Shown one piece after another: positions 1-7,831 of a stretch of 10,460 nt of DNA. Source of the DNA: an uncultured Chitinophagaceae bacterium (GTDB lineage Bacteria > Bacteroidota > Bacteroidia > Chitinophagales > Chitinophagaceae); the NCBI GenBank assembly GCA_946885335.1, contig CAMPGG010000104.1, positions 1 to 10,460 on the forward strand, read 5' to 3'. A program made the translations under genes and the position numbers. The notes under the pieces were generated by a model. The model was not told the DNA's origin, did not search any database, and saw only the letters and a list, made by a program, of their open reading frames with translations. Within the stretch, counting starts at the first letter, position 1, and each line of letters opens with the position of its first letter.

Positions 1-591
1 ATCTTCAGTTTCCATAAAAGTGGAATCGGTTCCACCATATTTCAGAATCAATGGACCTGTTTGTGCATCATCAGGTACTGTTACGACCAATTCATTCAGT
101 GATTGACTGACAAAAGTTTCAACTAATTTATCTTCAGCAAAGCTGATACTCTCTACCCAATTAAGAAAATTACCTGTCAGCGTAATATTGGAGCCTGGCC
201 TGGCTTCTGGAGTTATTGAACTGACAACTACAGTAACGCCCAGGTTTAACTGCGTTTTTGAAATGATATCACCTTCCGGTGTTTTCAAAGTCACATATCC
301 TTTTTCTGCACCTTCTGGCACCAGCAATAAAATGAGTTTTGAATCTTGCTGAATGAATGCATTTTTTTCTACTGTTGCATTGGTACCTGTAAATATTATT
401 GATGTCACTCTGTCCAGGTTATTACCAATAAATTTTAAAGTATCACCATGATTTGTACCTGTTGGACCAAAACTAAGGAGTTCGACTTTTGTGGGTCCTG
501 AATCCTCGTCCTTTTCACAGGACGATATCAATACAACCGACATAAAAAGAAATATCAGCGCAATCAATTTGGTATTTATTTGTTGAAGCAT
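1..591 (-). CDS. IPT/TIG-domain surface glycan-binding lipoprotein, C-terminally truncated by window edge
   Basis: My own translation of the minus strand from the ATG at 591-589 gives 197 uninterrupted codons to the window edge, with no stop, so the C-terminus lies outside. Residues 1-25 form a lipoprotein signal: a hydrophobic stretch ending in LISSC, with Cys25 as the lipidation site, followed by EKDED, an acidic tract like the surface-export signal of Bacteroidota lipoproteins. Two immunoglobulin-like IPT/TIG repeats follow, at about residues 33-116 and 118-195; each has a 'GNNL' or 'GNFL' turn and a 'VP(E/D)(G/D)A' strand. The gene begins 20 bp after the stop of the upstream IPT/TIG lipoprotein gene, so it is probably its co-transcribed paralogue. 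By analogy with PUL surface glycan-binding proteins, the missing C-terminal part may carry a carbohydrate-binding domain. An enzyme with N-terminal TIG repeats is also possible, since the decisive part is not visible. Confidence 0.85.
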   Translation of the reverse strand, partial: MLQQINTKLIALIFLFMSVVLISSCEKDEDSGPTKVELLSFGPTGTNHGDTLKFIGNNLDRVTSIIFTGTNATVEKNAFIQQDSKLILLLVPEGAEKGYVTLKTPEGDIISKTQLNLGVTVVVSSITPEARPGSNITLTGNFLNWVESISFAEDKLVETFVSQSLNELVVTVPDDAQTGPLILKYGGTDSTFMETED

Positions 592-611
592 ACTATTAGA
601 TTGAACATTAA

Positions 612-1754
612 TTAATTTGAAATTTTTGGAACTACCCGCAGGTTATCAAATGCTATATCCGCTTCAAGAGATCCGGGACCATGAAACCAGATCTTTACAC
701 CATAACCTTGTGGACGAACACCCCAGTTTGTTGTGTAGTTATCAACAACGTCCTCAAATGGAATGGTTACAGTACGCCATTTACCTTCAGTATCAAACGG
801 AGGTTCCCAGAAATAAGGTTCATCATTCCAGTTTGGATCAGGTCCATTTACCTGCCCGATCATGAACTTAATCCTGTTACCATTATAAGGTTTAAGCGTG
901 TTGACCTCAAACTTCATAAAGTATTTCTCCGGGTTAAGAACTGCATCATCCGGAAGGTTCTTACTGGTAGCAAGAGCGTCTTCTTTTCCACCAATCCATT
1001 CAGTCCAACCCCATGCTCCAATATTTTGCGTGATTCTTGTAAAATTTCCACTGATTGCTAATGGGTCAGTTCCGGGAACAACATTGGTTTCACCCCACCA
1101 ACCTGACCAGGGGTCGTTGTGTATAAGCAGATTCCTGTTATCACGGAACCAGAATTCAGATTCTGTTTCACCAAAATTTGTTTTAACAGTAATGGGGCCG
1201 GGCTGGGCACCGGCAGGTACTCTTACTTGTATTTCCTGGTCAGTCAGGTTTTCAACCTGGCCATCAACACCACCAGTGAATGTAACAGTTAGCGGAGCAT
1301 AAAAATAATTACCGCGTATAACTGCAACTTCATTCTCCTTTACATATTCAACATCCATCATACTAACAACCGGCTCACTGATATCTACTTTAAAATCATG
1401 GTTAAGCTCATAACCATTTTTAAAAACAAGCTTCATTGTGTTGTTAACACTCAGTGGTATCTGGCTGGGTACTGCAACAAGAATTGAAGTTTTTGTAATG
1501 TATGTTGGTGTCAGCAAGGCACGCTGATCATTGAACCAAATCTCCACTGCGTTTTCCAGATTATTGCCAACAATTGCAATCAGTTGTCCTTGTCCTGCGC
1601 TTGCCAGTAATGAATCAGAAGATTCAGGGCTTGTGATTCTTATATAGGAGATGGAAGGTGTTCCTTCTGAATCCTCTTTTTCGCAGGAATTGAAAATACT
1701 CAGGAGGCCTATTGTTATCAATATTCCGAGTACTAATTTTTTTATTGATTTCAT
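612..1754 (-). CDS. IPT/TIG-domain surface glycan-binding lipoprotein (SGBP-B like)
   Basis: A 380-residue outer-membrane lipoprotein that probably holds polysaccharide at the cell surface for the neighbouring SusCD importer. The signal peptide ends in IFNSC with Cys24 lipidated, followed by EKEDSEG, an acidic tag consistent with surface display. Two IPT/TIG immunoglobulin-like repeats occupy about residues 33-124 and 127-203 and probably act as spacers. The C-terminal domain, about 208-380, is rich in aromatics (Trp216, 219, 220, 248, 250, 253, 309, 316, 326, 344 and 356) and resembles the glycan-binding beta-sandwich of SGBP-B proteins; it ends in a typical 'DIAFDNLRVV' strand. No catalytic motif is visible. 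The gene lies 39 bp after susD and 20 bp before another TIG lipoprotein gene. The leader before the ATG is A-rich without a Shine-Dalgarno sequence. The ligand is inferred to be mannan only from the GH26 genes nearby. Confidence 0.88.
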   Translation of the reverse strand: MKSIKKLVLGILITIGLLSIFNSCEKEDSEGTPSISYIRITSPESSDSLLASAGQGQLIAIVGNNLENAVEIWFNDQRALLTPTYITKTSILVAVPSQIPLSVNNTMKLVFKNGYELNHDFKVDISEPVVSMMDVEYVKENEVAVIRGNYFYAPLTVTFTGGVDGQVENLTDQEIQVRVPAGAQPGPITVKTNFGETESEFWFRDNRNLLIHNDPWSGWWGETNVVPGTDPLAISGNFTRITQNIGAWGWTEWIGGKEDALATSKNLPDDAVLNPEKYFMKFEVNTLKPYNGNRIKFMIGQVNGPDPNWNDEPYFWEPPFDTEGKWRTVTIPFEDVVDNYTTNWGVRPQGYGVKIWFHGPGSLEADIAFDNLRVVPKISN

Positions 1755-1793
1755 TTGAGTTTCAATTTCTTTATTAAAAAAGTAATTTTTTGT

Positions 1794-3479
1794 TTATGGA
1801 TAATCAACCGGATCCTTATTCAGGTTGGGAGCTTGTGCCAATTCTGAATTTGGAATAGGTAAACGAAAATTCCCTAAACTTGCGTTGATTGTTCTATCAG
1901 CAAACCATGAGGTTTTAGTAATTGTCCACTCAGTAGGATTTGGCATTTGGTCTGTTTGAAAAGAGAACAAACCCCTGTCCTGCGAATTAAGAATGTCGTA
2001 TGCTTTTGTTGGATTATAATAATGAAGACTTACGAGATCATACCAGGCCATTCCTTCCATTGCGAATTCTTTGAATCTTTCACGCTGTACTTCTTCCAAT
2101 GTTAAAGGCCCGCTTCCATTTGTTCCACCTACTTCATATTCCGGTAATCCAGCCCGGGTATGCACTTTATTAAAATATTCAACTGCTGTAGCATCTGTAG
2201 TAGAACTGTTATTTCCTATTTCTGCTTCAGCATAAATCAGGTACATTTCTGCCAAACGCATCATGTAAGTGTTATTTGGATAACGCTGTTGTGATGCAAT
2301 GCCTGCAAGATCTACCGGTGATCCGATTACATATTTTTTAATGGCAGCGAATTCCTGGTCGGTTGTACCATCAGGATATATAAGTTTTGTTTTGTCAGAT
2401 ACCTTTGTTATTTCAGGATATGTAAAACCGGGCAGCATAAAAGTTGCGTGCAAACGCTGATCCAGCGTTCTGCCTTTGAGTGTTCCATTGGGTAATTCGG
2501 TAAAACCATCATACTGTTTAAGCATCCAAAATGTTGCACTCTTATCTCCTCCCCATCCACCAAAAGAAATGTCTGGACTAAATGCGAGGTATTCAGGCAT
2601 ACTGTTATTGGTGCCCCATACACTCGGACCGGCAAATACCCATTGCAATTCGAATAACGATTCCGCATTATTATCATATGGATATTTAAATAAATCAGCA
2701 TAATTAGTCAGCAATCTTTTTCCACTGTTTGTAATTACTCTTTGCGCAAAGTATTTGGCGCTATCGAGAAATTCCTGGTTACGTGAACCTCCGGTTGATT
2801 CAACTCCTGCCCGGGTCAGATAAAATCTTGCAAGCATACCCTCTGCGGACCATTTTGTTATTCTCCCTTCCTGGCTTGAGGTTGTAGGCAAATCTTCAGC
2901 AGCTGCACGCATTTCCCTGGTAATAAAACGCCATATACTTGGAACAGTATTTCGAGTTATGGTAGAATCAAAAAGCTTTTCGAAATTATTTTCTATTATC
3001 GGTACAGGCCCCCAATTCATAACAAGAAAACGATAAGCAAGTGCTCTCATAAATCTTGCTTCAGCAATAGCCGTTTTCTTTACTTGCGGAGAAACATCTT
3101 CGCCACCATACCTTTCGATGTTATAAAGGAAAAGATTAGATTGTCCCACTACATTATAGAATGCACGCCATGAAGCTCCGTTCTCACCATTATCTCCTGT
3201 TGTATTGAACAAGACATTACCCCTGTCATTCCATGCAGAATAAGCAGTTCCTCCACGAAAATCTCCCAGGTTATACATGGCTTTGTCATTATAATCAAAC
3301 CATACTTCACTGTAAAGCAAAGATGTTGCTGACATGACCTGTTCATCTGTCTTATAAAAATTAGCATCAACGACCGAACTTAAAGGTGGTCTTTCCAAAA
3401 AATCTTTTTTACATCCTGTCATAGCTGCAATTGATAATAACAGCACAGTAAAAATTTGGATGCGATTTATTTTAATCAT
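1794..3479 (-). CDS. susD-like: SusD/RagB-family glycan-binding outer-membrane lipoprotein
   Basis: A SusD-family lipoprotein that forms the lid of the SusC barrel and passes oligosaccharides into it. I chose the ATG at 3479 (561 residues, MIKINRIQIF start). An in-frame ATG at 3503 would add eight residues before the signal peptide and overlap the end of susC; with 3479 the gene starts 10 bp after the susC stop. The signal peptide ends in AAMTGC with Cys23 lipidated, followed by KKDFLERPP, the conserved start of mature SusD proteins. The helical repeat core includes the family-typical 'AEARFMRALAYRFLV' segment and, further on, 'RLAEMYLIYAEA' and 'RERFKEFAMEGMAWYDLV'. The C-terminus has 'FRLPIPNSEL', another SusD hallmark. 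The length is normal. It is clearly co-transcribed with the upstream SusC gene. Ligand specificity cannot be read from the sequence; mannan oligosaccharides are inferred from the neighbourhood. Confidence 0.96.
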   Translation of the reverse strand: MIKINRIQIFTVLLLSIAAMTGCKKDFLERPPLSSVVDANFYKTDEQVMSATSLLYSEVWFDYNDKAMYNLGDFRGGTAYSAWNDRGNVLFNTTGDNGENGASWRAFYNVVGQSNLFLYNIERYGGEDVSPQVKKTAIAEARFMRALAYRFLVMNWGPVPIIENNFEKLFDSTITRNTVPSIWRFITREMRAAAEDLPTTSSQEGRITKWSAEGMLARFYLTRAGVESTGGSRNQEFLDSAKYFAQRVITNSGKRLLTNYADLFKYPYDNNAESLFELQWVFAGPSVWGTNNSMPEYLAFSPDISFGGWGGDKSATFWMLKQYDGFTELPNGTLKGRTLDQRLHATFMLPGFTYPEITKVSDKTKLIYPDGTTDQEFAAIKKYVIGSPVDLAGIASQQRYPNNTYMMRLAEMYLIYAEAEIGNNSSTTDATAVEYFNKVHTRAGLPEYEVGGTNGSGPLTLEEVQRERFKEFAMEGMAWYDLVSLHYYNPTKAYDILNSQDRGLFSFQTDQMPNPTEWTITKTSWFADRTINASLGNFRLPIPNSELAQAPNLNKDPVDYP

Positions 3480-3489
3480 ATGACTTAGT

Positions 3490-6400
3490 TTAAAAATTAA
3501 CACTGATAGTTGCAGTATACATTGGCGTTAATGGGTACCGGCCGAAATCAATACCTATAGCCTGGTTTTGCGCACTGGAACCCTGACCCACATAGGCTCC
3601 AACTTCGGGATCATAGCCTTTATACTCTGTAAGGGTTAAAATATTCTGTGCACCTAATGTTGCTCTTAATCCTTTAATAACTTTAGTATAACCCAGTAAT
3701 TCGGCAGGTAAATTATAGGAAAGTGAAATATTCTTTAACCTGAGATAAGAACCATCTTCAACAAATCTTGTTGAAATCTTGCTATAGTTATTTTCATTTG
3801 CAATTTGATTATTCGACATTCTTGGAATCGTAGTCTGCGGATTTTCCAGTACAGGCTGACCTGACCCATTCGTTGTAATCCTTGAATAATTTGTAGCATC
3901 AACCAGTAAATTTCTGCTCAGATTAATATTATTTGGATTACTGGCTTCTGCAGCTATATAATTATAAATGTCATTTCCGTAAGCACCTGTTATTAATATA
4001 CTTAAATCAAACCCTTTATAAGAAAAACTATTACTCAAACCTCCTGTTAATTTTGGCCATGGGTTACCGATATTGGTAACATCATTTACATCAATTTTAT
4101 TATCCCCGTTAACATCCCTGTACTTTACATCTCCGACCCATATGCCGGTTGCAGGATCAGTTGGCCGCCTGTTTCCATTATTATCAACAGGCACGGCACT
4201 TTTATTAATTTCATCAACAGACTGAAATATACCATCTACAATATATCCCCGGAATAACCATGGTTCATATCCAATTGCGGCTCGTTGTGTCCAGTTATTC
4301 ATCCACCAGGATGTTCTGTCAATAAATGCATTATCGGAATTGAGTGAAGTAATAAGTGTCTTGAAATGAGAGAAATTTAAGTTTGTTTCCCACTTGAAAT
4401 TCTTATTATTAATATTAGTTGACAGGAAAGTAAGGTTCCATCCTTTTGTTTCCAATGAACCAGCATTTACAAGAGGAGCACCAACAGCACCGGGGCTGTT
4501 GTTTGTTCCCATATACCATGGCAAACTTGCACCCATGATAAGATTGTCCGTATTTTTTACATAAAAATCGCCTTCAATTGAAAATCTGTTATTGAGAAAC
4601 CCGATATTAAAACCGAAATTATTTGTTTTAGTTTCTTCCCACTGCAACTTTGAATTAGTAAATGTTGAAGGACGTAAACCTGTTCCCCACGGCGTGGCAC
4701 CTGTTGAGAGGGGTGCATATATCCCGGAACCAGTACCCTGGTTTCCGGTTAAACCGGTTTCGAATCTAAATTTCAGTTCACTAATGAAATCAACTGTAAA
4801 AAATTCTTCACGGCTCACCCTCCAGGCAGCAGATACAGAAGGAAAATTTCCCCACCTGTTATCTTCACCGAAATTAGGCGATCCATCTCGTCTGAACGTT
4901 CCCGTTATAATGTAACGATTATCATAATTATAATTGATCCTTCCAAGATATGATTCCATTGACCAGGGGTAAGTACCACCACCATTGGTTGCAGACGTTG
5001 GATTACCCGCATTTACATCAAAAATATCATTAGTAAGAAATCCTGTTCTTCCGGCTGTTAATGCTTTCCATTCAGATTCCTGTGCTTCATGACTTACCAT
5101 TAAACCAAAATTGTGCAGACCAATCTCCCTGTTGTATTCTGCCATTTGATTCCAGTTCCAGTAATAAGAGGAATAGGTACCGCTTTGTAATGAAGAAACA
5201 GTGTTATAATGCCATTGATCGATAGCATAAGTAGGAGTAAAATATGTTGAACCTCCATTTCCAATATTTCCATTTAAGGAAGTTCTGATTGTTAAACCCT
5301 TTAAAGGCATCACAGCCAAATTCATTCCACCAAGAAACTGCCGCTTCATATTATTATTGGTAATCAAACTGGCAAGTGCAATAGGATTAACAGGTGCATA
5401 TTGATTTGCCCCATTAACAGGATCACTTCCGCCCCATGTTCCATTCAGATTTTTTACAGGAATTTGTGGAGTAAGCCTCAAGGCATTTCCAATTAAAGGA
5501 CTTTGTGCATCTCCATAGTTGGTGGCAGTAAGATTTTCATCCGTTTGATTAAAACTCAGGTTAACACCAATTGTAAACCAATCCCTTGGTTTGTTATCCA
5601 GATTTAAACGAAATCCATAACGATCAAATCCGGAACCTGCCGCAACACCTTCTTGCTGGAGGTATTCACCTGACAAATAATAAGTAGTATTATTCATCCC
5701 ACCACTTAAACTTAACTGGTGTTTTTTCATTGCAGCATTATTAAATAATTCTTCCTGCCATTTAGTTCCTTCTCCTAATAAAGAAGGATCAAGAAAATAT
5801 TCAGGGGTTGTTCCGCCTGCAATGGCATGGTATTCCTTAACCATTTGTGCATACTGGCGAAGATTCATCACGTCAAGACTTTTTGGTGGAGTCTGAAGAT
5901 TGTATTGGTATGCATAATTGATTTTAAATTCGCCAGCGCGGCCACGTTTCGTTGTTACAAGTATTACTCCATTCGTGCCACGTGAACCATAAATAGCAGT
6001 GGCAGAGGGACCCTGCAATATTTGTATATCTTCTATATCGGAAGGATTAAGGCCGGCTAATGGGTTGGAAGAACTGGAGGATCCAAACGATACATCTTCA
6101 TTCTGTTGAATTTGAACGCCATCTATTACATAAAGTGGTTGTGTACGATTTAAGGAACTAACTCCCCGAATATTTACAGAGATACCTCCACCAGGTTGCC
6201 CGGAATTCTGCGTTACATAAACACCAGCTGCTCTTCCCTGCAGTGCCTGTTCAATAGTAGTATTGACGGTTTTATCAATGTCTTTAGCAGATACTGTGGT
6301 TTGTGCCGAAGTAAGGTTAGCACGCCGGGCTCTCCCATATCCCACAACAACCACTTCATCTAAATCGCCTTCCACTGCCTTCATTGAAATAGCTACGTTA

Positions 6401-6675
6401 GATCTGCCTACAATGGATACTTCCTGGGTTAACATACCCACATAAGAAATTTTAATCGCAGTAACAGTGGGTGCAACTGATAACCGGAAGGCACCTTTAT
6501 CATCAGTTGTTGTATTAACGCTTCCATCACTTGCCGACACGGTTGCATTGGCTAAGGGAAAGCCCAACTCGTCGGTAATGATTCCTGTAATATTTCTTTG
6601 CTGGGCTGATAAATGGTGCACGGAGAGTACACACATGAATACGATCAGTATTCGTTGAAAAATAGATTTCCTCAT
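3490..6675 (-). CDS. susC-like: SusC/RagA-family TonB-dependent outer-membrane oligosaccharide transporter
   Basis: A 1061-residue TonB-linked outer-membrane transporter, first gene of the left-hand operon, predicted to import oligosaccharides in complex with the SusD encoded 10 bp downstream. The Sec signal peptide probably ends at LSA|QQ (residue 24). A carboxypeptidase-regulatory-like beta-sandwich spans about 27-100. A TonB-box-like DEVVVVGYG lies at 106-114. The plug domain, about 115-245, shows LYVIDGV (181-187) and the SusC signature 'EDIQILQGPSATAIYG' followed by 'GTNGVILVTTKRG'. The rest is the 22-stranded barrel, ending in the aromatic C-terminus SVNF used for barrel assembly. There is no N-terminal STN signalling domain, so control through a FecR/ECF-sigma pair is unlikely. 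An EF-hand-like loop, DVNGDNKIDVND at residues 854-865, could bind calcium. The length is typical for the family and the frame is intact. Confidence 0.97.
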   Translation of the reverse strand: MRKSIFQRILIVFMCVLSVHHLSAQQRNITGIITDELGFPLANATVSASDGSVNTTTDDKGAFRLSVAPTVTAIKISYVGMLTQEVSIVGRSNVAISMKAVEGDLDEVVVVGYGRARRANLTSAQTTVSAKDIDKTVNTTIEQALQGRAAGVYVTQNSGQPGGGISVNIRGVSSLNRTQPLYVIDGVQIQQNEDVSFGSSSSSNPLAGLNPSDIEDIQILQGPSATAIYGSRGTNGVILVTTKRGRAGEFKINYAYQYNLQTPPKSLDVMNLRQYAQMVKEYHAIAGGTTPEYFLDPSLLGEGTKWQEELFNNAAMKKHQLSLSGGMNNTTYYLSGEYLQQEGVAAGSGFDRYGFRLNLDNKPRDWFTIGVNLSFNQTDENLTATNYGDAQSPLIGNALRLTPQIPVKNLNGTWGGSDPVNGANQYAPVNPIALASLITNNNMKRQFLGGMNLAVMPLKGLTIRTSLNGNIGNGGSTYFTPTYAIDQWHYNTVSSLQSGTYSSYYWNWNQMAEYNREIGLHNFGLMVSHEAQESEWKALTAGRTGFLTNDIFDVNAGNPTSATNGGGTYPWSMESYLGRINYNYDNRYIITGTFRRDGSPNFGEDNRWGNFPSVSAAWRVSREEFFTVDFISELKFRFETGLTGNQGTGSGIYAPLSTGATPWGTGLRPSTFTNSKLQWEETKTNNFGFNIGFLNNRFSIEGDFYVKNTDNLIMGASLPWYMGTNNSPGAVGAPLVNAGSLETKGWNLTFLSTNINNKNFKWETNLNFSHFKTLITSLNSDNAFIDRTSWWMNNWTQRAAIGYEPWLFRGYIVDGIFQSVDEINKSAVPVDNNGNRRPTDPATGIWVGDVKYRDVNGDNKIDVNDVTNIGNPWPKLTGGLSNSFSYKGFDLSILITGAYGNDIYNYIAAEASNPNNINLSRNLLVDATNYSRITTNGSGQPVLENPQTTIPRMSNNQIANENNYSKISTRFVEDGSYLRLKNISLSYNLPAELLGYTKVIKGLRATLGAQNILTLTEYKGYDPEVGAYVGQGSSAQNQAIGIDFGRYPLTPMYTATISVNF

Positions 6676-6724
6676 AAAGCAAGCTTATTTAAAATAAAAG
6701 TATTCTTAAATTGAACACAACTAC

Positions 6725-6744
6725 GATACTATTTTATCTTGTAT
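6725..6744 (+). promoter_or_regulatory. Candidate regulator-binding element, copy 1 (GATACT-N8-TTGTAT)
   Basis: GATACT followed after 8 bp by TTGTAT. The same two hexamers recur with a 9-bp spacer at 6843-6863, and TTGTATTA also occurs at 6745-6752 directly after this copy. AraC-family proteins commonly bind direct repeats of about 17-20 bp, and this copy overlaps the place where the susC promoter is expected. The DNA is very AT-rich, so chance recurrence is a serious alternative. Confidence 0.25.
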
Positions 6745-6842
6745 TTGTATTATTTAACCGATTTATATAAAATTCCGTATTAAAAGCATCCTAAACACAG
6801 ATAAATCAATACTCTTAACTGACAGATCATTTTTTTCATCAT

Positions 6843-6863
6843 GATACTTTATTAGTATTGTAT
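6843..6863 (+). promoter_or_regulatory. Candidate regulator-binding element, copy 2 (GATACT-N9-TTGTAT)
   Basis: The second copy of the GATACT/TTGTAT pair, 46-66 bp before the start of the AraC-type regulator. It contains a perfect inverted repeat, ATACT-TTATT-AGTAT at 6844-6858, and overlaps an ATCATGAT palindrome at 6838-6845 and the weak -7-like TAGTATTG at 6853-6860. A position over its own promoter would suit autoregulation. Evidence is by pattern only. Confidence 0.25.
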
Positions 6864-6908
6864 TAAACTTTTTTTACGACATTTAAAATACAAATAAAAG
6901 GTTTATGC

Positions 6909-7793
6909 ATGAAACCTAAACTGTTACGGGAAATTACGCCATTAACCCCGCATGATTGTTTTACTTTATTTTCCAGGGAGAAATCGGAGTTCGATTTTCC
7001 ACTTCATTACCATGATGAATTTGAATTGAATTTTATTCAAAATGCAAAAGGGGCTAAACGGGTTATTGGAGATCATGTGGAGGAAATTGATGAATTAGAA
7101 CTTGTTTTGGTTGGCCCAAACCTGCAGCACGGCTGGTTTACGCATAACTGTGCCAGTAAGGAAATCAAAGAGATAACCATCCAGTTTCACCGCGACCTGT
7201 TTGATAAAAAATTTTTGCAACGCAACCAGATGGCTTTTGTCCGCAACATGTTTGAACGTTCTTTGAGGGGTATTTTATTTTCAAAAGAAACCATACTGGT
7301 GATCATGCCGAGGCTGCATGCATTAACCCAAAGAAGTGGATTTGATTCCGTACTTGAACTGCTGTCTTTGTTGCACGACCTGTCAACATCCAGGAATATC
7401 CGCACCTTATCCGATACCTCATTCAATAATATGGAGACACTAACGTATAACAGCAGACGTATAGAACTGATCATGAATTATATCAACCATAATTTTGATA
7501 AAACCATTACCCTGGGTGAAGCCGCCAAGATTGCAGCTATGTCCGAAGTAGCATTAAGCCGTTTCTTTAAACAAAGAACAGGTAAGACATTTATTGATAC
7601 GCTGAACGAGATCAGGTTGGGAAACGCTTCGCGGATGCTGATTGAAACCACGCACAGCATCAATGAAATCGCTTATAAATGCGGGTTTAACAATATCTCT
7701 AATTTCAACCGTATTTTTAAAAAGAAAAAAGATTGCACTCCCAAAGAATTCAGGCATTCTTACAGTTCCTCCGGTGTAAGAACTTTTGTTTAA
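6909..7793 (+). CDS. AraC-family transcriptional regulator with N-terminal cupin sensor
   Basis: A 294-residue cytoplasmic DNA-binding regulator. The N-terminal half is a cupin-type AraC sensor domain: FPLHYHDEFELNFI at 30-43, with His33, His35 and Glu39 in the usual cupin positions, then a 'GPNLQHGW' strand at 69-76. The C-terminal AraC/XylS domain (about 183-285) has two helix-turn-helix units: the first from TLGEAAKIAAMSEVALSRFF at 201-220, the second from INEIAYKCGFNNISNFNRIF at 251-270, closed by the family signature TPKEFR at 277-282. It is divergent from susC and convergent with the GH26 pair, so it is the obvious candidate local regulator, probably answering to a mannan-derived sugar. 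The ATG at 6909 is preferred; the ATG at 6905 is out of frame and stops after four codons. It is not a hybrid two-component system: no transmembrane, kinase or receiver domain is present. Confidence 0.93.
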   Translation: MKPKLLREITPLTPHDCFTLFSREKSEFDFPLHYHDEFELNFIQNAKGAKRVIGDHVEEIDELELVLVGPNLQHGWFTHNCASKEIKEITIQFHRDLFDKKFLQRNQMAFVRNMFERSLRGILFSKETILVIMPRLHALTQRSGFDSVLELLSLLHDLSTSRNIRTLSDTSFNNMETLTYNSRRIELIMNYINHNFDKTITLGEAAKIAAMSEVALSRFFKQRTGKTFIDTLNEIRLGNASRMLIETTHSINEIAYKCGFNNISNFNRIFKKKKDCTPKEFRHSYSSSGVRTFV

Positions 7794-7831
7794 TATAACG
7801 TAGCTGGTTAAACGCAATAATTGTTTGTAAC

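Larger units (their letters stand above)
6676..6908. promoter_or_regulatory. Divergent intergenic control region between susC and araC-type regulator
   Basis: A 233-bp AT-rich non-coding stretch that must hold the promoters for the minus-strand susC operon and the plus-strand regulator. I see no perfect match to the Bacteroidota -7 consensus TANNTTTG. The closest are TAGTATTG at 6853-6860 on the plus strand (one mismatch), which would leave a leader of roughly 40 nt before the regulator, and TAGTTGTG at 6723-6716 on the minus strand (one mismatch), about 40 nt before susC. Neither has a clear -33 TTTG partner. Repeated elements that could be operator half-sites are listed separately. Assignment as a control region rests on geometry; the individual elements are weak. 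Confidence 0.6.

Noticed and set aside
681..1302. Plus-strand open frames of about 126 and 134 codons opposite the IPT/TIG lipoprotein gene
   Set aside because: They lie wholly antisense to a well-supported gene, have no recognisable domain or signal peptide, and overlap each other in different frames.
1776..1791. A6-GTAA-T6 hairpin between the susD and SGBP genes as a terminator
   Set aside because: The stem is purely A:T with a 4-nt loop and would be too weak; the genes are also expected to be co-transcribed.
3480..3503. Upstream in-frame ATG giving SusD eight extra residues
   Set aside because: It would overlap the susC stop and put MLIFKLSH before an already good lipoprotein signal peptide; the ATG at 3479 fits better.
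7554..7817. Minus-strand open frame of 87 codons opposite the C-terminal end of the AraC-type gene
   Set aside because: It is antisense to the conserved HTH domain coding sequence and its translation shows no recognisable features.
7794..7831. Possible bidirectional terminator in the 38-bp gap between the regulator and the lipoprotein GH26 gene
   Set aside because: The best pairing (GTTA at 7807-7810 with TAAC at 7828-7831, plus a CAAT-A-ATTG core at 7815-7823) is short, bulged and lacks G:C strength or a T-run. A terminator is expected here, but I cannot support one from sequence.
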